This document shows, piece by piece, positions 1 through 10,688 of a stretch of DNA of 64,000 nucleotides; position 1 is the stretch's first letter, and each line of letters opens with the position of its first letter. This DNA comes from Daphnia carinata (Eukaryota; Arthropoda; Branchiopoda; Diplostraca; Daphniidae). Location: contig NC_081340.1 in assembly GCF_022539665.2 (NCBI RefSeq), forward strand, positions 3,348,001-3,412,000, written 5' to 3'. Under the pieces are notes generated by a model. It was given only the letters and a program-made list of their open reading frames with translations. It did no database searches and was not told the DNA's origin. A program made the position numbers and the translations under genes.

Positions 1-3000
1 GATACTTCCAGGTTTTTGTTGTCTATTTTACCTTTCATTTATCTTCTTCGTTCGACGCTGTATATCTTCTGTAAAATGATCACCTTAAGACAATGTTTGT
101 GTGCCACTTAATTGCAGATCGAAAAGGTCGCAGGGAATGCAACAGTTGTCGTTCGAGGATCCACTGGTGTAATGGCAGCATGGGGATTTCATTACTATTT
201 AACTCAATTCTGTCATTGCCAAGTGTCGTGGGATACAGACCAGTTGAATTTACCTGCGGATTTACCCGACGTCTCAGTACGGATCACTTCTTTAGATAAG
301 TATGGTACTTTTGTTTCTTCGCGTTAAAAGCTTGAGGAAAGACTAACAGGTTAATTACAAACATTATACAGATTCCGTTACTATCAGAACACGTGTACGG
401 TAAGCTACAGTTTTGCTTGGTGGCAGTGGCCGCGATGGGAACGTGAAATTGACTGGATGGCAATGAACGGAATTAATTTGCCTTTAGCTTTTACCGGACA
501 AGAGGTTATTTGGCAACGAGTTTATTTGGGACTAGGCCTAGTACAGGCAGACCTTGATGAACATTTTTCTGGTCCAGCTTTCTTTGCTTGGTAAATCGAT
601 TCCATAACTTGGTACTTTACATTCCATTCCACGGGCTTAAACCAAAATCTTCTCTCCAGGCAACGAATGGGAAATTTTCGAGGATGGGTATAACTAGATT
701 TTCAGATTAATGTGTTTTCGCATTAAGTTTCATTTTAATAACATTTGAAAATAGGGCGGACCTTTAAGCGATAATTGGCACCAAGCGACTCTTGCACTTC
801 AGCACAAGATATTGGAGCGAATGCGGGCCTTTGGAATGATTCCTGTTCTTCCAGCATTTGCTGGCCATGTTCCACGCGCCATGGAAAGGTAAATTTAATA
901 CTTTATCCTGTTTTCGACGGTACGATTTGAGCAACTTAAACTATCCCAACAGGGTTTATCCTAATACAAATTACACATACCTCACACCTTGGGTAACTTT
1001 CGAGGACCAATACTGCTGGTGAGTGCCAAAACTGATATTTTTGTGTCAATACTCACTGATTGGAGGTTTTGCAATGCACTCTTCCTTAAATAATTTGCCA
1101 GAACACCATGCTTTAGTCTAGAGAAACATCCACCTGGAAAGAACCTCTACGGCTATCAGCAATACATTTAAGCTGCTTCTAAAATTAAAAAAAATACATA
1201 TAAATTGGGGTTTGTTTGAGAAAAATGATTTAACTTAAGTATTACTTCAATTTTACAGCCCATTGTTTGTCCAGCCCACTGAACCACTTTTTACTGAAAT
1301 TGGCACAAGATTCATTCAAGAGGTAAGCTGGAATTTACTTACATTAATAAAAGTAGGATAGTGGACGTAGTAAAAGACTGGCGTAACATGCACGTGGTAA
1401 CTTCAGGGTTTAACAAACCATTGTAACTTTACATATCAATTCAGAATATTTAGAAGTAATTTGACACACTGCACTTTGTTTGAATTTCGACAAAGTAAGA
1501 GGGGAAAAATTTATCATCACACAAACCAAAATGTACAGAACGATGCGACAGTCACTAACATTTAACTCTTGTCTTGATTGTCTCAAAACCGGTGTCTTGG
1601 GTGTCGTTGTGTGGTCCCCGCTTCCCTACCCCCGTTACCGCCTGTACTGTAATACAATGAGTTCATTGTGAAGCCTCTGCTAGCTGGTGGCAATTGCCGT
1701 TCGAGATTCGGAACAATAATTTACTTGAAACTTAAAATATATTTTATGGTAATTGTAGATGATTTCTGAATTTGGAACGGATCACGTCTATAACTGCGAC
1801 GTTTTCAACGAGGTTAAACCCACCCAGTCAGATCCCACATTTGTGTCTTCAGTCGGAGCTTCAGTTTACAGTGCCATGGCAACAACGGATCCTGACGCTA
1901 TTTGGTTCTTTTAAAATTATTATTATACCTTTTCTCCTTTTTCTTTCTCTTTTAAAAATTTTTATTTTAGTTTCAACGAATGTCTCTTTTCAATCATGGC
2001 TATGCAACTCATATTTCACCAATTTTTATAGGTTAATGCAAGGTTGGCTGTTCAAAAGCGAGGCTGAATATTGGACACCGGAATTGTCTAAGGCTTTACT
2101 CACTTCCGTACCCCAAGTAATATTTTGAATTTCTTCATCGTAAAAAAAAATCTACCATTTTTTTAACTTTGTAAAGGGTCGCATGTTGGTACTGGATTTG
2201 CAAGCAGAAATCAATCCGCAATATATTCGGCTTGAATCTTTCTACGGCCAACCTTTTGTGTTCTGCTTGCTGCACAACTTCGGAGGAGCATTGGGTCTCA
2301 ATGGAGCTATTCCTACCATCTCTGATGTAATATTTATTGATTTAATTCACAAACACAACGTTACAGTTTCCATGTTCATGCGAAAAAGCGCGTCATTGAA
2401 GCAAGAAATTTCCCCAATTCGACCATGGTGGGAACGGGTCTAACGATGGAGGGTATTAATCAAAACTACATCGTCTACGATAAAATGCTTGAAATGGGCT
2501 GGAGGAATCAAGTTCCAGATCTCAACCAATGGTACAATTAATTCAAGCATGCACATACTATTTTCCTCTCATCATTCTGTCCGTATCAGGTATGACGAAT
2601 ATACCGTGAGGAGGTATGGAGTAGATAGCTCAGAGATTAAATCTGCTTGGCGAATGTTACAGGTAAACTACGCTCAACTAAACGAAAAGTATTGTCACAC
2701 CACCATTGATAACACTATAAAAAAATTTCTGATTTCATCGCATGGTCTACGCGCAAAAGACAAGCGTTTACAATGATACATCTGGCCGCTCTTTCCATGG
2801 CCAATATCTCTTAACCAATCGACCAGCACTGTTCAAATTTCCATATGTAAGTAGAGACGACGTTTCATGAAAGTCTCTTTTACTCCCCGTTGTTACTGTG
2901 CTGTTTCATACATCCCTATTTTAAAAAGATACGTTCATTCGGAAATATTTGTCTTCTCTCCAAATTTTACAGATTTGGTATAATTCAAGTGACGTTATCT

Positions 3001-3973
3001 TGGCATGGGATTCCTTTATTGCCAGTGCGCTGACCGAACCGTTATTGTCTGACGCTTCCAACTTTCGCCACGATGTTATAGATGTGACGAGGCAAGCAAT
3101 GTCGGAAATTTTCAGCCAACTTTACGGTCGTCTATTGGTAACCTACTGTGACAAGAATGTCACTGCTCTTGGGTAAACACGCTCTTAATTCATTCGAAAT
3201 TACTTTTTCAGTTTCGATTTTCTATTCACGTTTTAATTAGAGAGGTTGCACGTCAGATGATTGATTTATTACAAGATCTGGACGAGCTACTTCAAACTGA
3301 CCAGAAATTCCTGTTGGGAAAATGGATCGCCGATGCTAAATCTTGGGGAGTGACTGAAGGGGTAATGATTTTACTCATATTCTATTGCTGCAACTCAACG
3401 TAACAATCTGCCACGGCGCTTGAAACGCATATTTGACATCTCACTGTTTCCAAACAGGAAATTCTACAATACGAATGGAATGCTCGAAATCAAATTACTC
3501 TTTGGGGCCCGCGAGGCGAGATATTGGATTACGCAACAAAGCAATGGGCTGGTGTCGTTGCCGATTATTACAAGCCTCGATGGGAAGTTTTTATTCGAGA
3601 ACTTGAAATTGCCATCGAAGAAAACCGAACTTTTAATAGTACAGCTTACCAATCTATGGTTTACAATGCTGTAGAGAAGCCGTTTACGTTCAGCACCAAA
3701 ATTTATCCGGATGTAGCAACAGGTGAGTCAGCCAAGAGAATCATAGCAACGAATTTGCTTTCACTACATTCTCTAATACATTTTTCGACAAATTTTAACT
3801 AAACAGGTGATCCGGTTGTAACGGCGGCGATATTTTACGACAAATGGAGGAATGTTTATCAGTTCGGTAACGATAACCCAATCGGCGACTGTGTGACACT
3901 CGAGGAAAGAGAAGATGATAGGGGAGACGAAGAAAAACGTTATTTTTATTTCGTAGAAAATTCTGAAATATAA
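1..3973 (+). CDS. NAGLU: Alpha-N-acetylglucosaminidase copy 1 (5' end outside window)
   Basis: GH89 lysosomal enzyme that removes terminal alpha-N-acetylglucosamine from heparan sulfate. Exons: 1-11 (3' end of an exon), 118-299, 372-590, 660-687, 755-888, 953-1018, 1259-1322, 1759-1904, 2032-2116, 2177-2326, 2389-2531, 2590-2662, 2760-2846, 2973-3172, 3241-3361, 3458-3722, 3807-3973 (stop TAA 3971-3973). All junctions are GT-AG and in phase. Family motifs seen: [44 protein letters not shown], and [11 protein letters not shown]. The two catalytic glutamates (human E316 and E446 by alignment) are in FNE (codon 1810-1812) and in the TMEGI stretch (2449-2451). The final exon ends in a strongly acidic tail unlike copy 2. 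The gene looks functional but its signal-peptide exon lies to the left of the window. No AATAAA was seen just downstream. Confidence 0.93.
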
Positions 3974-4452
3974 TAGAAATTTCCCACTTCGGCTTCTCGG
4001 AAAGAAAAAGAACTGCGCAACTTGCATTTGCATATCAGTTGTTGCAGTGTATGCTTGTAAAGAATCAATTGTGAGAGGTCTCTAAACACAATTGGCGTAT
4101 CAATATCGAAATTTTAGTATTGACTTCTATCTATACATACAGTGTACTATTGATTATTCTTCTTTACAACGAATTGTCAAAAATACATAATTTTTCACGT
4201 TTCTTTAAATTTTTTTTGGGATATTGTTAGTTCGAGATATCAACACGGCGGATAAGGATCATTGTATTTGCTCGTTTCAAGTATTTAGTAAACTTTAGGA
4301 CCTTTCATGTAAGTTCCTTATTGTTCTGTTTGTTCTAAAAGCAAGGCCCACATGTAAACAATCGTACTACAGTTCCACGGCTAGTGGTTCATTCCATTCA
4401 GTTGGACTTGGATGCGCTTAGGAGTAGGCGCTTTTATACTCGATCCTGTGAG
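3974..4452. other. Intergenic spacer between the NAGLU copies
   Basis: About 480 bp of AT-rich DNA holding the 3' UTR of copy 1 and the promoter/5' UTR of copy 2. A perfect octamer ATTTGCAT is at 4026-4033 and an arthropod initiator-like TCAGTT at 4398-4403, 50 bp before the copy 2 ATG. No TATA box sits at the right distance. No coding signal was seen. Confidence 0.5.
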
Positions 4453-7400
4453 ATGTCGTCCGACCGCAGTTCAAAGTGTCTTATTACCCTGATGACATTT
4501 CTCGCTTTAATTTCCCAAAGTAAGAAACCATTTTGCGTACCTTGCATGAGGACGATCGTTCACCAAAATCCACATAGTAGAAACAATATTTTAAAACTCG
4601 TACAGGTTTCGGAAATTTGTGGGATAGGACCCAAACTCCGACCTCCACGGAAATCCAATCACAAGCAGTGGCCGACCTCATTAGCCGTCTTCTTCCGGAG
4701 CGGGCACAAGAGTTTGATGTTAAAGTAGAGGCTGGTCATCCAGCAGAAGAAAATGGATACTTCCAAGTATGGAGTGGTAGATGGTTGAATATGAGAAAAT
4801 AGAACTCAATAATTGTATTGGCCTTATACAGATTACCAAAACGAGAGAGAACGCTACGGTTTTCATTCAAGGATCAACCGGTGTAATGGCAGCTTGGGGA
4901 TTTCATTTTTATTTAACTCAATTTTGTCGTTGCCAAGTTTCCTGGGATGCAGATCAGTTGAACTTACCTGATGTTCTACCAGAAGTCTCAATGCGAGTCA
5001 ACTCTCTAGACAAGTAAGTTGTAGTCTTAGCGAGTATAATCAAATTACACAGGTTACAACTGTTGATGGTACATGGGCGTTGTGTGTAGGGTTCGGTACT
5101 ATCAGAACACATGCACATTCAGCTACAGTTTTGCTTGGTGGCAGTGGCCGCGATGGGAGCGCGAAATAGATTGGATGGCCATGAACGGAATTAATTTACC
5201 TTTGGCCTTTACTGGGCAAGAAATCATTTGGAAGCGGGTTTATCTAGGATTCGGCCTCGAAGAAGAAGATCTTGATGAGCACTTTTCCGGACCGGCTTTC
5301 TTTGCTTGGTAAAGTGAATCATAATTAACAATGAACGTACAATCATTACGCAAATTCCGGTTGCCTAGTGCCTAAAATGTTTTTCTGATAGGCAACGGAT
5401 GGGGAACTTTCGTGGATGGGTAAATATCATAGTATCAAGTTGCCTTTAGGGTGGTATATATAGTCTGTTAAATGTGTTTAACGCAACAGGGTGGTCCGCT
5501 GAGCGATAACTGGTTGAATGAAACGCTTGTTCTTCAACATAGAATACTGGAACGGATGCGAGCCTTTGGAATGATACCTGTGCTCCCAGCATTTGCGGGT
5601 CATGTTCCTCGCGCAATGGAAAGGTTTTACGAGAGCCTATGATTAACTTTATATACTGCACTATAGCTATTACATTTTTAAAATTTTCTCGTAGTGTTTA
5701 TCCTAATGCAAGTTATACGCGTTTAACGTCTTGGCTGAATTTCGAGGACAAGTATTGTTGGTGAGTTTCTTGAACCTTGAACGCCATAAATGTTTATATC
5801 GCATTCACTCCCAAATGTTTATCTTAAAAAACGTCCCAGTCTGTTTTTTTTTCATAACATTCTTATCGCTTGTTATCTTCGCAGCCCCTTGTTCATTCAG
5901 CCGACCGACCCGCTGTTTACTGAAATTGGATATCGGTTTATGGAAGAGGTAGGCCACCCGCGCTAGCGTAAACTACAGTACTTAAAGGCTAGAAGTTTAC
6001 GTTGCCAAGTCTACAAAAAGGTCAAGTTTTCATGCTAAGCATTAATTAAAATTATAAACCCTATGGCTCGTAGATGAACCTGGAATTCGGCACGGATCAC
6101 GTATACAGTTGCGACGTTTTTAACGAAGTGCGACCTACGTCGCCCGATCCCGGCTTCATTTCGTCAGTGGGTGCTGCGATTTTCAATGTCATGTCAACAG
6201 CAGACCCTGACGCCATATGGTTTGTTATTTACTTCTATTAAGAATTTTTTTCTTTAATCTTATAGTTGCGTTGGCTACGTTTTTATGACAGGCTAATGCA
6301 AGGCTGGTTGTTTAAGCATGACGCAACGTACTGGACTGCTGACCTAGCAAAAGCTCTACTGACATCTGTACCCCAAGTAAAAAAATGAAGATAGATTAGA
6401 AGGCTCCTTTGTTTTAAGGTAAAATTTTCTTTTATCAAAGGGACGGATGCTGGTCTTGGATCTTCAAGCAGAACTGGATCCACAGTACATCCGGCTCGAT
6501 TCATTTTATGGCCAGCCATTTGTGTTTTGTTTGCTACATAATTTCGGAGGAACTTTGGGTCTTAATGGAGCTGTAACTACACTCGCTAAGGTAATAGCTT
6601 ACAAGATCTCTCATAAGAAAAACGTTTTAACTATCCTTTTTTATGTGCGAAAAAGCGGGTCGTTGGTGCAAGAAATTTCCCCAATTCAACTATGGTAGGG
6701 ACAGGTCTGACTATGGAAGGGATTGATCAAAACTATGTCGTTTACGACAAAATGCTTGAATTGGGTTGGAGGAGTCAAGTTCCAGACTTAAATCAGTGGT
6801 ACGTTTCACTCGGGAAAACCGAAAGCAGCTTTTGTTTTGCAAGAAGTGCCCGAATGTCCGTTAATTGTACTTTAGGTTTGACGAGTATACCGTGCGGAGG
6901 TATGGGGTTAACAATTCAGCGGTTATGACTGCCTGGAGATACTTACAGGTGAGAAATACTTACATTGACCCTGACATTTTTTGGCATTCCGTTAAGATTG
7001 TTGAAGGAAATGCCAATTCAAAGTTAAATTGCTGCAGCGGTCTGATAGATGTTGGACTCATAAATGCTGTATTCATATTTAAAGCGCTAACATGTCTCAT
7101 TTGAGTTCACACACTCAATTCTCTTTTTTCGAATATACGCAGCGGAGCGTGTATAACGCATCGCACGAGATGACCCGTAATAGGTACATTGTTCTCACTC
7201 GTCGACCTAGTCTAGTCTTCAAACCACCACCACCGGTAAATTTTCTTCAAATATATTTGATCTCCTTTCTGCTTTTCTGTACGTTCTTTCTCTATTTTCG
7301 AAAATAACAAAATTGTATGCATACGTTGCTGATGTGGAGCTGTTTGCACGCCAGCGATCCACCTGATGTTTCGTTTCACACTTCTGATCACCACTCTCTG

Positions 7401-8540
7401 CCTCTCCGTTTGTAAGTAGACGTGACATTCGAACAATTTACCGTCCTTTCTTCCGCTACCTTACGCATCAAGATTATTTTCATAATGCCATAATAAGACG
7501 TAACAATTTTTCAAATATTTCATTTCAATACAGATGTGGTACAGTCCTCATGACGTAATTTTAGCCTGGGACGCATTTGTTCTCGGTGTACAGACCGAGC
7601 CATCATTGATGAACGCATCCAACTACCGCCACGACATCGTTGATCTGACGAGACAAGCACTCCAGGAAATGTTTCACCTGTTATACAACAAGCTCTTGGT
7701 CGTTTACATTGAGAAGAATGTTACCGCTATCGGGTATAGTTTTATTTCTTGCTTCAAGAAATTTAATTCAAAGATTTCCCTCCCTTTTAACCGACGGATT
7801 CAACGTTTAATTTTTGCCAGAGAAGTTGGACACACTATGATTGATTTATTGCAAGACTTGGACGAGCTACTACAAACAGGATCTAAATTCCTCTTAGGCA
7901 AATGGATCGCCGAGGCTAAATCGTGGGGGATGACAGAAGAGGTAGTAAAACATACTACACTTCAATCCCTAACGAAAGTAAACTGGTGTTCTTGTGTCTT
8001 TTAAAGGAAAAGCTGCAGTACGAATGGAATGCTCGAAATCAAATCACGCTCTGGGGCCCTCGAGGAGAGATTCGAGACTATGCAGCGAAACAATGGGCAG
8101 GTGTTGTAGCTGATTACTTTAAGCCTCGCTGGGAGCTGTTTATTCAAGAAATGCAAACTTCTCTGAACGAGAAAAGACCATTCAACAAAAAGGCGTTTGA
8201 ATTGGCAGCGTTTGCAACCGTTGAAGAACCTTTCACGTTTAGCACGAAATTTTACACAGATGAACCGATAGGTAAGACATGATGTGCTGTTATAATCGAC
8301 TTATAGTCTCAACCTAATCACTGTTCTTTTTATGTTTCAATGTGTAAAGGAGATCCGATAGTTAAAGCGGCGACGCTATACAGCAAGTGGAAGAAAATCT
8401 ACCAGCGTGACATTGTGAACGTATCTTCAAACTTTCAACAATTGAAATCTGTTAAACGCCTCCCCACTACCAGAAGTAAACAACGCAAACAGCAATTAAC
8501 GAGTACTAGCACCGCTTGGCCAACTATCACAGTTCAATAA
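4453..8540 (+). CDS. NAGLU: Alpha-N-acetylglucosaminidase copy 2, complete
   Basis: Complete GH89 enzyme of 795 residues (human about 743). Exons: 4453-4519, 4606-4766, 4832-5013, 5090-5308, 5392-5419, 5490-5623, 5695-5760, 5885-5948, 6074-6219, 6292-6376, 6441-6590, 6656-6798, 6876-6948, 7143-7235, 7534-7733, 7821-7941, 8007-8271, 8350-8540. The start at 4453 (MSSDRSS) is chosen because it opens a basic-polar N terminus followed by a hydrophobic signal-peptide core. Catalytic glutamates are at residue 325 (FNE, 6125-6127) and residue 455 (TMEGI, 6716-6718), both shifted by nine from human E316 and E446. Internal exon sizes equal those of copy 1 except the 93 bp exon at 7143 (87 bp in copy 1) and the last exon. 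The C terminus is a basic, Ser/Thr/Gln-rich tail ending WPTITVQ. Expected in the lysosome, degrading heparan sulfate. Confidence 0.95.
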
Positions 8541-8973
8541 TTACGTAAAACTGATTTTTTTTAGTAACAAACCCATACAATACGTCGACCCGATACACAT
8601 CGATGTGTTAACGTACATATAATCTCACCTGATAATAGCCACAATAAACATATGCTAGTCGTATCAGTAATCTATGTTTAGCCATTTTTTCTTCAATAAA
8701 ACATGTCACTAATGAAGGCTCCTAACCTTAGCACTAGCGCAAGCACGGGAATACAACATTCTCTTAAACTAGCATAGGTTATGGGAAAAATCAATGGGAT
8801 GTGGTTGATTGACGTTATCACTTATCAGTTTGGTTTGTTGATAACACGCACGCTTTCTCAGCCCGATGGTTACGTGACGTCCGTGCACTGGATCAGTCAT
8901 CGTCGGAAAAGCAAACTGTTTATATTCGTTCAAAGTAGTGAACCATTTCGAACGTAACAACCGTCCAGTAATC
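8541..8973 (+). other. 3' UTR of NAGLU copy 2 and TMEM45-like upstream region
   Basis: Poly(A) signals AATAAA occur near 8643 and 8695, about 100-155 bp after the NAGLU stop. The remainder to 8973 should contain the promoter and 5' UTR of the TMEM45-like gene. The open frame here on the minus strand is a shadow of the first TMEM45 exon. Confidence 0.5.
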
Positions 8974-10343
8974 ATGGGGACTCTTTTAGGACACATGCTC
9001 CCAGGCTCCTTTTTCATATTATTCGCGATTTGGTGGCTAATTTCCATTTCCCGAAGGTACCGGTCATAAAACATTGTGTTCTTTTCCTTTAGTTTTCAAA
9101 GTTTCTTTAGCCCGTGTTTGAATTTCTTCCATGTAGATATTACCGTTCTCAGTTGTCACGTCATGGAGAAGACTACAGGAGTAGTACGATGTATACCAGT
9201 GCATGTCTACCGAGAGTCCCCATGGAAGGCATCTTAAAGATAGTTGCTACTTCGATAGGAATAATAGGTAAGACCAAGCGAAGTGTTTTTACGTAAAAGA
9301 TAACAAGTTATTTCTGTCAACCCGTCTGCATTGATGACAATGCAAGTGTGAGATAAAGGTAACCAAGGAAAACAATGACTAATGGCTCATTTGTCTATAC
9401 GGAGAAAGATCAGAGTATGTTTGGAAAGACGTGACGAATGAGCAATTCTTTGATTTTAAGGTGAAACGGCGACTGGATTTGAAAATGGTCACTGGACACA
9501 TTGGGGCAACGCCCAGCACATTTCAATGTTCCTTTTCTTCGGTAACTTGCGTCTAACATCAACGGAGGAAGAGTCAAAATGACGTTTTTAATTCATATCC
9601 GATTTACGTATGACAGGTTTTACCGGTGTCGTTGATGTCCTCTACTTCTACAAAGTCGATATTCCACCTAATCTCGACTACGCTGCAGCTTTCCTGGCGT
9701 TTGGAGTCGAAGGATTCCTATTCGGAAACCATCTTCATGGCAGGTCACACATGGACGTTATGGTTCGTTGTTCAACTTCTAACGCTTCTGTCGACATTCA
9801 TTTCATACGAAAAATATGACTTTCTTGATAACTAGGTCCACTTGTATTTGTTTTACGTCATCATAGCCTGCGTGATATGCGTCGCATTAGAGGCTCGTTA
9901 TAGAGAAAGTGTCACGATTGCTTTGGCCAGAACATATTTCACTTTTCTCCAAGGAACGTGGTTCTACCAGATCGGATTCATCTTGTATCCTCCAGGTAAA
10001 ATGGCTCATTGGGATCAAGAGGACCACGATCAAATGATGATAATCACCATGATCTTCAGCTGGTAAACAATCAGTTGTTTAGTTATCCACTTCGGTGTTA
10101 TACCTTTTATCTTATACGACCAGGCACTGTGCGATTGTGGTTGTGATTATGTTCTTCGTCGTGCTCCTTGTTGGCAAAATGGTCAAGCGCGGTACCACCG
10201 CAAACGACTTCGTCCGCAGTGACATTCAATATAAAAAGGTTGGCGCGAATGGCTTGAATAGTACTGAAAGCTCTCGGCCGATTATTTCGAATAGTTCCAG
10301 TATGCGACAGGCCTTTGACGAGACTAGTGAGGATGAAGTTTAA
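8974..10343 (+). CDS. TMEM45-like (DUF716) multi-pass membrane protein
   Basis: 295-residue protein from six exons: 8974-9056, 9137-9267, 9461-9541, 9617-9762, 9836-10062, 10124-10343. The N terminus GTLLGHMLPGSFF followed by a WW-containing hydrophobic helix is typical of the TMEM45/DUF716 family. Later family features are HWGNAQHISMF, then FLFGNHLHGR, and a GTWFYQIGFILYPP segment. About six to seven hydrophobic segments are spread along the chain. The last exon starts with a membrane helix and ends in a polar, acidic cytosolic tail (SEDEV). Length fits TMEM45A/B (about 275). The molecular role of the family is poorly known, with reports of intracellular-membrane location in vertebrates. The gene converges on the carboxylesterase cluster, with its poly(A) signals at 10428-10455. 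Confidence 0.88.
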
Positions 10344-10427
10344 TGATTAATTAATCAATATATGTCAATCCTAAACGAGCTATTTTTACACTGTCCAACT
10401 CTTTCAATGCTTACAACGGTTGCGATC

Positions 10428-10455
10428 AATAAATTCTTCAAGCTTTATAAATAAA
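10428..10455 (+). terminator. Poly(A) signals of TMEM45-like gene
   Basis: Two AATAAA hexamers at 10428-10433 and 10450-10455, 85-110 bp after the stop codon. Confidence 0.7.
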
Positions 10456-10496
10456 CTGTTGTGAGCTACCACAATTTCCAAAAAAAGAAGGCTTTC

Positions 10497-10502
10497 TTTA
10501 TT
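10497..10502 (-). terminator. Poly(A) signal of carboxylesterase CE1
   Basis: TTTATT on the plus strand reads AATAAA on the minus strand, 187 bp after the CE1 stop. It faces the TMEM45 signals only about 42 bp away. Confidence 0.65.
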
Positions 10503-10688
10503 CCTACATTCGTTGACGAAATGTTACAGAGGGCGGATCGGACTAATGACTGTATTAGGCGCGCTCTTTAAACCTTCGAACGAGACAGGATAACAAAAAT
10601 TCTACACGGAACAAATTTCAATAATTTTGCTATATTTTTTGGGTTTGTACGGAAGGTTTTCCTTTAATCAGATAAGTACACGATGATA

